A DNA stretch of 64,000 bases from Flavobacterium notoginsengisoli (GTDB lineage: Bacteria; Bacteroidota; Bacteroidia; Flavobacteriales; Flavobacteriaceae). Positions 29,665 to 38,523 of the stretch are shown here, piece by piece; within the stretch, counting starts at the first letter, position 1; the number at the start of each line of letters is the position of its first letter. The notes under the pieces are model-generated. The model saw only the letters and a list, made by a program, of their open reading frames with translations, did no database searches and had not been told where the DNA came from. A program made the position numbers and the translations under genes. The stretch is taken from positions 994,723 to 1,058,722 of the forward strand of contig NZ_JACHLB010000001.1 in assembly GCF_014207905.1 (NCBI RefSeq), given 5' to 3'.

Positions 29665-30978
29665 TTATTTTCTTAGATTCTCAATAAATTCTACCACAGC
29701 ACTATGAGAAACGGCTGTTTTTTTGAAATGCGTCTTTATTAATTGACGCTCTTCTTCGGTAGCTTCAAATTGATTGATGATATTGTTTAGGTGCATTTTC
29801 ATGTGGCCTTCCTGAATTCCAGTTGTAGTTAAGGAACGTAAAGCTGCAAAATTCTGTGCTAAACCTGCAACGGCAACAATTTCCATTAATTCTTGTGCAG
29901 ATGGTTTTTCTAAAATTTCTAAACAAAGTTTTACCAAAGGATGCAAAGATGTCAGTCCGCCGACAGTTCCTAACGCAAGCGGAATTTCAAGCCAGAAAGT
30001 AAAAATTCCGTTCTCTATTTTGGCGTGAGATAAACTCGCATATTGTCCATTTTTTGCTGCGTACGCATGAACGCCAGCTTCTACAGCTCTAAAATCATTT
30101 CCAGTTGCTAAGATTACTGCATCGACTCCGTTCATAATTCCTTTATTATGCGTTACCGCTCTAAAAGGTTCTACTTCGGCAATTTGAACGGCTTGAACAA
30201 AACGTTCGGCAAATGCTGTTGGGTTCGAAATATGTTTTTCAGTTAAATCTTCAATCGGGCAAGAAACTTCTGCTCTTACAAGGCAATTCGGAACATAATT
30301 AGACAAAATGCTCATTACAACTTCCAAATTTTCTCCATTCTCACACAAATCAGAATTGTGTGCTTCTTCTTTTAAAGTCGTAGCAAATTGCTCTAAACAA
30401 GAATTTATAAAATTAGCTCCCATACTATCTTTTGTTTCAAAAGTAGCATGCAGCTGATAATAATTTTCAAGTAAACTTCTTTTGTCTTTTAGTTTAATAT
30501 CTAAAATACCACCACCACGCTGTTGCATATTTTTGGTAATGCTTTGCGTTTCTGAAAAGAATTTAGGTTTAATTTGATCAAAGAAAGTTTTTAATTTTTC
30601 TGCATCTCCGCTATAATTAAAATGAACTTGACCAATTTTTTCGGTATTAATGATTGTAGTTTTAAAGCCACCGCGAGTTGACCAATATTTTGCCGCTTTT
30701 GATGCCGCAGCGACCACAGAACTCTCTTCAATTGCCATCGGAATGGTTTTGTATTTTCCGTTGATTAAAAAGTTTGGAGCAACTCCAAGTGGGATATAGA
30801 GGTTTGTAATGGTGTTTTCGATAAATTCGTCATGAAGTTGCTGAAGCTTTTCATCTGAATTCCAGTAATTTCTTATAATATTTTTGGCCTCTTCAGGGTT
30901 AGAAAAATATTCATTTGCAATCCAGTTGATTTTTTCTTTTTTGGATAATTTAGAAAATCCGGCAACAGCGTTGTTCAT
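29665..30978 (-). CDS. mvaA: Hydroxymethylglutaryl-CoA reductase, class II
   Basis: A 437-residue enzyme of the bacterial (class II) type. Visible active-site pieces: Glu in IEESSVVAAASKAAKYW near 82, the substrate-binding stretch MGANFINSCLEQF near 185, Lys in HNKGIMNGVDAV near 260, Asp in ATGNDFRAVEAG near 275 and the C-terminal His in EGHMKMHL near 390. Family reaction: HMG-CoA and mevalonate interconversion with NAD(P)H. No degradative partner genes are seen, so a biosynthetic role in isoprenoid formation is likely, supported by the GHMP kinase next to it. Upstream divergent gene is DPP IV. Confidence 0.94.
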   Translation of the reverse strand: MNNAVAGFSKLSKKEKINWIANEYFSNPEEAKNIIRNYWNSDEKLQQLHDEFIENTITNLYIPLGVAPNFLINGKYKTIPMAIEESSVVAAASKAAKYWSTRGGFKTTIINTEKIGQVHFNYSGDAEKLKTFFDQIKPKFFSETQSITKNMQQRGGGILDIKLKDKRSLLENYYQLHATFETKDSMGANFINSCLEQFATTLKEEAHNSDLCENGENLEVVMSILSNYVPNCLVRAEVSCPIEDLTEKHISNPTAFAERFVQAVQIAEVEPFRAVTHNKGIMNGVDAVILATGNDFRAVEAGVHAYAAKNGQYASLSHAKIENGIFTFWLEIPLALGTVGGLTSLHPLVKLCLEILEKPSAQELMEIVAVAGLAQNFAALRSLTTTGIQEGHMKMHLNNIINQFEATEEERQLIKTHFKKTAVSHSAVVEFIENLRK

Positions 30979-31160
30979 TCTCAGTATATTAAATAATAAT
31001 GTTGCGGCAAATATACCATTTTAAGAGATTTGTTTAAAATCTATTTTAAAAAGAGGTACTACGCAATCGTTATTTTTTTTAACATTTAACACTTAAAATG
31101 TGTATTATGTTTATTTTTTTTACTAAAATTGGGCTCTTTTTTATATTTAAATTAATTGTA

Positions 31161-33332
31161 ATGAATACAAGTAAAATTACTGTAATACTTTTATTTCTAG
31201 TTGCAACCGTTTTTGGTCAACAAAAAATCACTATCGAAAATATTTATGGCGGCGCTTTCCGAGCAAAAGGAATGGATGAGCTGCAGTCTTTAAAAAATAC
31301 AGATCAATATACTGTATTAAATATCGATAGAGCAAGCAGAAGTATGCAGATTGATTTATATGATTTTGCCACTTTAAAAAAAGTATCTAATTTAATTGAT
31401 ACAAAAAATCATAGAGAGTTAGCAGAAGGTATTGATAGTTATACATTTGATGCTTCGGAAAAGAAAATTTTAATTGCTTGCAATACCAATCAGATTTTCC
31501 GCCATTCTTTCACAGCTGATTATTATTTGTATGATATCGCTTCTAAATCGCTAACAAAACTTTTTGATTTTCAAGTTCAAGAGCCAACTTTCTCTCCTGA
31601 CGGATCAAAAATCGCTTATGCAAAAGAAAATAACTTATATGTATACGATGTAGCTTCAAAAAAATCTACACCAATTACAACTGATGGTAAAAAGAATGCT
31701 GTAATTAACGGTATTACTGACTGGGTTTACGAAGAAGAATTTGCATTTGTTCGTGCTTTCGATTGGAGTAAAGACAGTAAAAAAGTAGCATACATTCGTT
31801 TTGACGAAAGCCAGGTTCCTGAATTTTCAATGTCAATGTTTCACAAAGATTTGTATCCAACAATTGAGACTTTTAAATATCCAAAAGCAGGAGAAAAAAA
31901 TTCAGATGTTTCATTATATATATATGATGTAGCAGCAGGTGCAACTAAGAAAGTTGATTTAGGAAAATATAATGACTTCTATATTGCAAGATTACAATGG
32001 ACTAACGATGCAAATGTGCTTTCTGCACAAGTTTTAAATCGCCACCAAGATAATTTAGATTTATTGTTTGTTGATGGAAATACTGCAGTTGCAAAAGTGG
32101 TTTTAAATGAAAAAGACAAAGCTTACGTAGACGTAACAGATAATTTAACTTTCTTAAAAGATAACAGTTTTATCTGGACAAGCGAAAAAGACGGTTTTAA
32201 TCATATTTATGTTTATGATAAAACAGGAAAACTTAAAAATCAGGTTACGAAAGGAAACTGGGAAGTAACTTCATACTACGGTTTCGACGAAAAAACAAAA
32301 ACTATTTTCTACCAATCTACAGAAAATGGTTCAATTAACAGAGATCTTTACAGAATCTCATTAGACGGAAAAAACAAATTGCGTTTGTCTAAAAAAGTGG
32401 GAACAAGTGCTGCAACTTTCAGCCCTAACTTTCAATATTTTATTACTACTTTCTCAAGTAATTTAGTGCCTACGACTTATACTTTAAACGAGTCTAAAAC
32501 AGGAAAAGAAATTCAAGTTATAGAAAACAATCAAGCTCTTGCTGATAAATTAAAAGCATACAACTTGCCAGCAAAAGAGTTTATCGTTTTAAAAACAGCA
32601 AAAGGAAACGAATTAAACGCTTGGATTTTAAAACCAAAAGATTTTGATCCTTCAAAAAAATATCCAGTTTTTATGTACCAATATTCTGGTCCAGGATCTC
32701 AGCAGGTAAACAACGATTGGAATAATACTGACGATTATTGGTTTTTATCTCTTACGCAACAAGGTTACATTGTAGCTTGTGTTGACGGAAGAGGAACTGG
32801 TTTTAAAGGTGCAGATTTCAAAAAAGTGACTCAAAAAGAATTAGGGAAATATGAGGTAGAAGATCAAATCGATGCTGCAAAAGTAATTGGTTCTTATTCT
32901 TATGTTGATCCTGCAAGAATTGGAATTTTCGGATGGAGTTATGGAGGATTTATGGCTTCAAACTGTATTTTCCAAGGAAATGATGTTTTCAAAATGGCAA
33001 TCGCTGTTGCTCCTGTAACTAACTGGAGATTCTACGATAGCGTTTACACAGAAAGATACATGCAGACTCCACAAGAAAATGCAAGCGGATACGATCAAAA
33101 TTCACCAATTAATCACGTAGATAAATTGAAAGGTAAATTTTTATTGATTCACGGTTCTGGTGATGATAACGTTCACGTTCAGAATTCAATGCAAATGATG
33201 GAAGCTTTAATTCAGGCAAATAAACAATTTGATTCTCAAATTTATCCAGATAAAAATCACGGTATTTATGGTGGGGCTACTAGAATCCAGCTGTACAATA
33301 AAATGACTAATTTTATCAAAGAAAATCTATAA
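31161..33332 (+). CDS. Dipeptidyl-peptidase IV (S9B) family protease
   Basis: A 723-residue protein with signal peptide (MNTSKITVILLFLVATVFGQ). The ATG at 31161 starts this signal; an open frame extends 21 codons upstream but would spoil it. Residues about 30-480 form the beta-propeller (repeat blades such as PTFSPDGSKIAYAKENNLYVYD); the propeller carries the DPP IV Glu pair in VYEEEFAF near 191. Catalytic Ser593 in GWSYGGF, Asp668/669 in GSGDDNVH and His700 in KNHGIYGG. It removes Xaa-Pro dipeptides in the periplasm; the two POT peptide transporters encoded next would import the products. Confidence 0.94.
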   Translation: MNTSKITVILLFLVATVFGQQKITIENIYGGAFRAKGMDELQSLKNTDQYTVLNIDRASRSMQIDLYDFATLKKVSNLIDTKNHRELAEGIDSYTFDASEKKILIACNTNQIFRHSFTADYYLYDIASKSLTKLFDFQVQEPTFSPDGSKIAYAKENNLYVYDVASKKSTPITTDGKKNAVINGITDWVYEEEFAFVRAFDWSKDSKKVAYIRFDESQVPEFSMSMFHKDLYPTIETFKYPKAGEKNSDVSLYIYDVAAGATKKVDLGKYNDFYIARLQWTNDANVLSAQVLNRHQDNLDLLFVDGNTAVAKVVLNEKDKAYVDVTDNLTFLKDNSFIWTSEKDGFNHIYVYDKTGKLKNQVTKGNWEVTSYYGFDEKTKTIFYQSTENGSINRDLYRISLDGKNKLRLSKKVGTSAATFSPNFQYFITTFSSNLVPTTYTLNESKTGKEIQVIENNQALADKLKAYNLPAKEFIVLKTAKGNELNAWILKPKDFDPSKKYPVFMYQYSGPGSQQVNNDWNNTDDYWFLSLTQQGYIVACVDGRGTGFKGADFKKVTQKELGKYEVEDQIDAAKVIGSYSYVDPARIGIFGWSYGGFMASNCIFQGNDVFKMAIAVAPVTNWRFYDSVYTERYMQTPQENASGYDQNSPINHVDKLKGKFLLIHGSGDDNVHVQNSMQMMEALIQANKQFDSQIYPDKNHGIYGGATRIQLYNKMTNFIKENL

Positions 33333-33370
33333 TCTTAAATCTTTTAAACTTAATTAAATAAGCGAATAAT

Positions 33371-35047
33371 ATGGGAGAAACTCAAGTAAAAACTGCGCAT
33401 CCAAAAGGACTTTGGGTATTGTTTGGAACGGAGATGTGGGAGCGGTTCAATTTTTATGGAATGCGAGCTTTATTGACTTTATTTCTTGTAAATTCATTAT
33501 TAATGAAAGAAGAAGAAGCGTCATTAATTTATGGAGGTTTCTTAGGACTTTGTTATTTAACGCCAATGCTTGGAGGTTTTATTGCTGACAGGTATTTTGG
33601 AAATAGAAATTGTATTTTACTTGGAGGTTTAATGATGGCTTGCGGGCAATTATTATTGTTTACAAGTGGAAGTATTTTTGAAGGAAATCAAGAATTAGCT
33701 AGAATAATCATGTTTTGCGGTTTAGGAACAATCGTTTTTGGAAACGGATTCTTTAAACCAAATATCTCTAGTATGGTTGGAAGTTTGTATCCAAAACAAG
33801 AGAAAACAAAACTAGATTCTGCTTTTACAATTTTCTACATGGGAATTAATATCGGAGCATTTTTAGGACAATCTATCTGTCCGCTTTTAGGAGATGTTAA
33901 AGATGCTGGCGGTTTTAGAGATGTTCACGCTTTTAAATGGGGTTTCTTGGCAGCGGCAATTGCAATGCTTTTAGGAACAATTTTATTTTACTTTTTGAAA
34001 AATAAATATGTTGTTTCTCCAGAAGGAAGGCCATTAGGAGGATTGCCTTCTAAAAATGTGGCAGAAGACTTTGAAGAAGGTGAAGCGCAACAAGCTAATT
34101 TTTCTTCTAAATCTTTAACTATCGCTGGAGTTGCATTTTTAGTGTTAGGATTGTTTTTTCACTACGTTGTAGGTCAAAATTTAATTTATACTTTAATTTA
34201 TTCAAGTGGTTTGGCTTTAGCCGGATTAATTATTTCGGATAAATCTTTAACTAAAATAGAGCGTGATAGAATTTTTGTAATTTATATCGTTTCGTTCTTT
34301 ATTATTTTCTTCTGGGCAGCATTTGAGCAAGCAGGTTCTTCTTTAACATTTATAGCAGATAATCAAACAGATAGAAATTTCTTTGGATTTTTGATGCCAG
34401 CATCTATGGTTCAAATTTTTAATGGAATGTTCGTTGTGTTGCTAGCGGTTCCTTTTAGTGTTTTATGGGATACTTTAAGAGCAAAAGGTAAAGAGCCAAT
34501 TTCTCCTGTAAAATTAGCAGTTGGTTTAGTTATTATTACAATCAGTTTTTTCATGATTGCAAATCAAGTTGCTGGTTTAGGAACTTCAGGTTTGTTATTG
34601 GTAAAATGGTTGATTTTATTATATTTCTTGAACACTTGTGCTGAATTATGCTTATCTCCAATTGGTTTGTCATTGGTTGGTAAATTATCTCCAAAACGTT
34701 TTGCATCTTTATTATACGGGGTATTCTTTTTGTCTAATGCTTCTGGTTATGCTTTAGGAGGAACTTTAGGTTCTATTCTTCCTGCAACAGGAGACAAATT
34801 TGCAAAAGCAAAAGAATTAGGAATAGATCTTCAAGCAATTTTAGATAAAACTGTTACGCCAACTGCAGAGCAATTAGCTCTTTTGGAAAAACACCAAATT
34901 AGTGCAGCAAATCACTTTTTTGCTGGATTTGAAATTCACAACCTTTATGAGTTTTTCATGGTGTTTGTAGTGCTTACTGGAATTGCTGCAATAGTATTAT
35001 TTGCTTTGACTCCATTGTTGAAAAAAATGATGCACGGTGTTAGATAG
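33371..35047 (+). CDS. POT/PTR-family proton-dependent di-/tripeptide transporter (1)
   Basis: A 558-residue membrane protein with the POT signature EMWERFNFYGMRALL (ExxERFxYY type) in the first helix and FYMGINIGAFLG, the PTR2 signature, near 155. About 14 helices. It imports di- and tripeptides with protons across the inner membrane. It begins 38 bp after the DPP IV gene with no terminator between, so the two are probably one operon. A terminator follows at 35071-35110. Confidence 0.94.
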   Translation: MGETQVKTAHPKGLWVLFGTEMWERFNFYGMRALLTLFLVNSLLMKEEEASLIYGGFLGLCYLTPMLGGFIADRYFGNRNCILLGGLMMACGQLLLFTSGSIFEGNQELARIIMFCGLGTIVFGNGFFKPNISSMVGSLYPKQEKTKLDSAFTIFYMGINIGAFLGQSICPLLGDVKDAGGFRDVHAFKWGFLAAAIAMLLGTILFYFLKNKYVVSPEGRPLGGLPSKNVAEDFEEGEAQQANFSSKSLTIAGVAFLVLGLFFHYVVGQNLIYTLIYSSGLALAGLIISDKSLTKIERDRIFVIYIVSFFIIFFWAAFEQAGSSLTFIADNQTDRNFFGFLMPASMVQIFNGMFVVLLAVPFSVLWDTLRAKGKEPISPVKLAVGLVIITISFFMIANQVAGLGTSGLLLVKWLILLYFLNTCAELCLSPIGLSLVGKLSPKRFASLLYGVFFLSNASGYALGGTLGSILPATGDKFAKAKELGIDLQAILDKTVTPTAEQLALLEKHQISAANHFFAGFEIHNLYEFFMVFVVLTGIAAIVLFALTPLLKKMMHGVR

Positions 35048-35070
35048 ATTAATGAAATAAAAATATTTTT

Positions 35071-35110
35071 AAAACATCATCTTTTATATAATTATGAAAG
35101 ATGATGTTTT
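35071..35110 (+). terminator. Terminator between the two POT transporter genes
   Basis: Perfect 14-bp arms AAAACATCATCTTT (35071-35084) and AAAGATGATGTTTT (35097-35110), then T-rich sequence. The second transporter gene starts 30 bp later. Confidence 0.8.
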
Positions 35111-35139
35111 TTATTTAGTACTTTAAATAATAAAGTAAA

Positions 35140-36624
35140 ATGAGTCAGAATTTAAGTTTAGAAGAAATTCAAAATTTTAAAGGCAATTACCCAAAGCAAT
35201 TATGGTATTTGTTTTTAGTGGAAATGTGGGAACGTTTTTGTTTCTACGGAATGAGAGGGGTTTTAGCAGTTTTTATGGTAGATCAATTAGGTCTGGCTGA
35301 AGGCAAAGCAAATCTTCAATATGGTGCTGTGCAGGCTTTTGTTTATGCTTTTACATTTATTGGAGGAATTTTTGCCGACAAAATTTTAGGATTTAAAAAA
35401 TCACTTCTTTTTGGAGGAATCGTTATGATTCTGGGGAATTTGCTAATTGCTGCAAATCCACATGATTTCTTTTATTACGGAATAACGCTTTCTATTATTG
35501 GAACAGGCTTTTTTAAACCGAACGTTTCTTCAATGGTTGGGGAGCTTTATCACGAAAACGACAGTCGTCGTGATGCAGGTTACGGATTATTTTATGCTGG
35601 AATTAATATTGGTGGAATGCTAGGAGGCGCAATACCAATTTATTTAGGAAAGAATTATTCATGGAGTCTATGTTTTCTTTCGGCAGCGATTGTTATGATA
35701 ATAGGAGTGGTGACTTTTCTTTTAACAAAAAAACATTTAGCACCAATTGGAAATTCTCCTTTAGAAAATCATGAACCTAAAAAACGTAATTTGTATGAAA
35801 TTGCCGTTTATGTAGGCTCTTTTGTTGTAGTGCCGTTAGTATACATAATGGTTATTAATTCCGATTTTACAGAGTATTTTATGTATACCATTGGAATTTT
35901 GGCATTAGTATATTTTTTATATGAATTGATAATGATAAAAGAGAGAAAACAGCAACTCAAGTTTTTGGCTGCTTTTATCTTTATTTTTGCCTATTTTATG
36001 TTTATGGCAATTTCTGAGCAATCGGGAGGTTCTTTGTCTTTATTTGCTAAAGATAATTTAACGAATAAACTGTTGTTTTTCAATATTGATCCAAATGTGG
36101 TTAATAATAGTATAAATTCTCTTTATGTTATTATTTTTAGTCCATTAGTAGGCTTTTTGTGGATTTACATGTCTAAACGTAAAATAGAACCAAATACGGT
36201 TATCAAATTCGGTTTGTCATTTATTTTGTTGGCGGCAGGTTTCTTTATCTTTTATGCTGCTAGATATTTTGTAAATCAAGATGGCTTAAGTTCTCTAGAT
36301 GTATTTGCTTTAGGATATCTTTTGTATACACTTGGAGAATTGTGCATTGGTCCAATCGGAATGTCTGTAATTACAAAATTATCTCCTAAAAGATTATTCG
36401 GAATGATGATGGGATTATGGTTTCTTTCGAGTGCATTTGGCCAGTTTGCAGCAGGTAAATTAGGAGCCGAAATGTCTGATTCGAATACTGGAACAACATT
36501 AATGTCTAAACTTATTGCTTACACTGGCGGATATTATCAATTAGCCGTATATGCACTTGTTGCTGGTATTGCTTTTATTGTTTTAACTCCGTTAATTAGA
36601 AGATTAATGCAAGAAGTTAAATAA
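35140..36624 (+). CDS. POT/PTR-family di-/tripeptide transporter (2)
   Basis: A 494-residue paralogue of the preceding gene with EMWERFCFYGMRGVL in helix 1 and LFYAGINIGGMLGG near 150. It lacks the extra loop that lengthens the first transporter. Two different POT genes behind one dipeptidyl-peptidase suggest uptake of peptides with different properties. Confidence 0.93.
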   Translation: MSQNLSLEEIQNFKGNYPKQLWYLFLVEMWERFCFYGMRGVLAVFMVDQLGLAEGKANLQYGAVQAFVYAFTFIGGIFADKILGFKKSLLFGGIVMILGNLLIAANPHDFFYYGITLSIIGTGFFKPNVSSMVGELYHENDSRRDAGYGLFYAGINIGGMLGGAIPIYLGKNYSWSLCFLSAAIVMIIGVVTFLLTKKHLAPIGNSPLENHEPKKRNLYEIAVYVGSFVVVPLVYIMVINSDFTEYFMYTIGILALVYFLYELIMIKERKQQLKFLAAFIFIFAYFMFMAISEQSGGSLSLFAKDNLTNKLLFFNIDPNVVNNSINSLYVIIFSPLVGFLWIYMSKRKIEPNTVIKFGLSFILLAAGFFIFYAARYFVNQDGLSSLDVFALGYLLYTLGELCIGPIGMSVITKLSPKRLFGMMMGLWFLSSAFGQFAAGKLGAEMSDSNTGTTLMSKLIAYTGGYYQLAVYALVAGIAFIVLTPLIRRLMQEVK

Positions 36625-36671
36625 TTAGATTGTAATTAGTTTTTACATAAATTTGTGGAAAATTTCTCATT

Positions 36672-37139
36672 ATGAAAAAAATAATACTTATCGCTTTCTT
36701 TTTACTTGGTGCAATGAACCTTCAAGCACAAGAGTTAAAATGGTATACAGATGTTAGAGAAGCAATTACTGTGAGCAATAAAGAACAGAAACCAATGTTA
36801 ATGTTTTTTACAGGAAGCGATTGGTGCGGTTGGTGTATTCGTCTGCAAAATGAGGTTTTAAAGACGGAAGAATTTAAAAAATGGGCGGTAACAAACGTAG
36901 TTTTGGTCGAATTAGATTATCCAAGAGCTGTTGCTCAAACGCCAGAACTTAAAAATCAAAATCTTGAATTGCAACAAGCTTTCCAAATTCAAGGTTTTCC
37001 GACTATTTTCTTTACTAGTGCAGAAGCTAAAGATGGAAAAGTTAATTTTAAAGGTCTTGGCAAAACAGGATATGTGGCTGGAGGACCTTCTGCTTGGTTA
37101 ACAGTCGCAGACGGAATTGTTCATCCGAAGAAATCTTAA
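36672..37139 (+). CDS. Periplasmic thioredoxin-family protein with WCGWC active site
   Basis: A 155-residue protein with signal peptide (ending NLQAQ, residue 20) and a thioredoxin fold of the DUF255/Thioredoxin_7 kind: FFTGSDWCGWCIRLQNEV with Cys52 and Cys55, and cis-Pro110 in GFPTIFF. The C-terminal GGPSAWL is shared with the following paralogue. Thiol-disulfide exchange in the periplasm is expected. A TAAATTTG box at 36648-36655 may be its -7 element. First of three tandem paralogues. Confidence 0.88.
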   Translation: MKKIILIAFFLLGAMNLQAQELKWYTDVREAITVSNKEQKPMLMFFTGSDWCGWCIRLQNEVLKTEEFKKWAVTNVVLVELDYPRAVAQTPELKNQNLELQQAFQIQGFPTIFFTSAEAKDGKVNFKGLGKTGYVAGGPSAWLTVADGIVHPKKS

Positions 37140-37160
37140 AAATACAATCATAAATTATAA

Positions 37161-37193
37161 AAAAAGTCCTTTGTGCAAGCAAAGGACTTTTTT
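37161..37193 (+). terminator. Terminator after the first thioredoxin-like gene
   Basis: AAAAAGTCCTTTG and CAAAGGACTTTTTT form a 13-bp stem with a 6-nt loop and T-run. Confidence 0.85.
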
Positions 37194-37352
37194 GTTTAGT
37201 AGGAAAATAATTTCAATTAAAAGGTTTAATTATGATTTTTATATTTTATTGTTATTAAAAAAACATATAATGTATTTTTTGTGCTAATAAAAATTGGATA
37301 ATTAAAATATAATGTTAATTTCGTTTCGCTAATCTAACCAAAACCAATTAAT

Positions 37353-37805
37353 ATGACCAAAAAACTACTTATCCTACTGTTTTTTTTGGGTTCATTTTTT
37401 ATGCAAGCGCAAAATTTGGCATGGCGAACTAACATGACAGATGCAATTGCAATTAGTAATGAACAAAGAAAACCAATGTTGATTTTATTCACTGCCTCAG
37501 GTGTACCAGACAATCTTCAAAACGAAATTTTTAAGACTCCAGATTTTGCCGTATGGTCGCGCGATAACGTGGTCTTAGTAAAATTAGATTTATCAGACAT
37601 GAATGCTTCTGATAGTGATCGTGAACAAAATTTAAAATTGAAAAATGCATTTGGTGTCGAAGAACTTCCAGAAGTATGCTTTGCCATGGCATCAGTTAGA
37701 AAAAACAAAACAACATTCAGTGCCCTAGGGAAAATAGCTTATAAACCTGGAGGAGCAAAAGCTTGGATTGCAGAATCGAATACGATTTTACATCCGCCTG
37801 AATAA
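37353..37805 (+). CDS. Thioredoxin-fold protein lacking the CxxC motif (1)
   Basis: A 150-residue paralogue of the 36672 gene with signal peptide (ending FFMQAQ). The strand before the active site (PMLILFTAS) and the helix after it (LQNEIF) align well, but the CxxC loop is shortened by three residues and has no cysteine. The cis-Pro site is kept (LPEVCF, Pro106) and a new Cys109 stands three residues after it. Thiol-redox activity of the usual kind is excluded; a binding or single-cysteine role is possible. It has its own leader with AACCAAAACCAATT (37336-37349). Confidence 0.8.
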   Translation: MTKKLLILLFFLGSFFMQAQNLAWRTNMTDAIAISNEQRKPMLILFTASGVPDNLQNEIFKTPDFAVWSRDNVVLVKLDLSDMNASDSDREQNLKLKNAFGVEELPEVCFAMASVRKNKTTFSALGKIAYKPGGAKAWIAESNTILHPPE

Positions 37806-37841
37806 AGATTTCATTTCAACTTTTATTTTAATTTTTTTTTG

Positions 37842-37878
37842 ATACCTCTCTGTCCCCGACAGGGAGGTATTTTTTTTG
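37842..37878 (+). terminator. Terminator after the second thioredoxin-like gene
   Basis: ATACCTCTCTGTC and GACAGGGAGGTAT form a 13-bp stem with one wobble pair, followed by eight T. Confidence 0.85.
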
Positions 37879-38068
37879 AATTTAAAAATTTCGAACCGAG
37901 AATTTGATTTTTTATGGCATTGTTTTTTATAAAATTATTAAAATAAGAATCGTTTATTATCAATGTGATTTTAATTATTAAATGAGTATTTTTTATTCGT
38001 TAAATAATTAGTTTGGTGTTGTTTTTATATTATTTTAGTCGTAATAACTTAACCAAAACCAATTTATT

Positions 38069-38518
38069 ATGCTCCAAAAACTACTTATTTTAGTGCTCTT
38101 TTTGAGCTCCTTTTTTGTGCGTTCTCAAGGTTTAGTTTGGAGAACCGATATTAATGATGCTGTTACAGTAAGTTCAGAACAAAGAAAGCCATTGCTCATT
38201 TTTTTTACGGGTCAAGGTGTTGGACAGAAATTTCAAAATGAGATTTTTGCTACTCGTGATTTTGAAGATTGGTCTCGTAAAAATGTTGTTTTAGTAAAAC
38301 TTGATCTTTCAGATCCAACAGTTTCTGAAAACATCAAAGAACAGACAATACGATTAAAAAATGCTTTTGGAGTTGAACAAATTCCGCAAGTATGTTTAAC
38401 CGAAGTTTATTTAAGGAAAGGAAGAACAAGCTTTAATAAATTAGGTTTAATGACAGATAATCAACTGGGTGTGAAATCTTGGATCGCTGAATGTAATTCT
38501 ATGTTGAATAAAGAATAA
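38069..38518 (+). CDS. Thioredoxin-fold protein lacking the CxxC motif (2)
   Basis: A 149-residue protein with signal peptide (ending FFVRSQ), clearly paralogous to the 37353 gene: same shortened loop (FFTGQGVGQKFQNEIF), same kept cis-Pro106 and same new Cys109 (IPQVCL). The leader repeats the 14-mer AACCAAAACCAATT at 38051-38064, so the duplication took the upstream region with it. Function unknown. Confidence 0.8.
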   Translation: MLQKLLILVLFLSSFFVRSQGLVWRTDINDAVTVSSEQRKPLLIFFTGQGVGQKFQNEIFATRDFEDWSRKNVVLVKLDLSDPTVSENIKEQTIRLKNAFGVEQIPQVCLTEVYLRKGRTSFNKLGLMTDNQLGVKSWIAECNSMLNKE

Positions 38519-38523
38519 TCCAA

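Noticed and set aside
31098..31160. Upstream start for the DPP IV gene
   Set aside because: It would place a second hydrophobic stretch before a complete signal peptide that begins at 31161.
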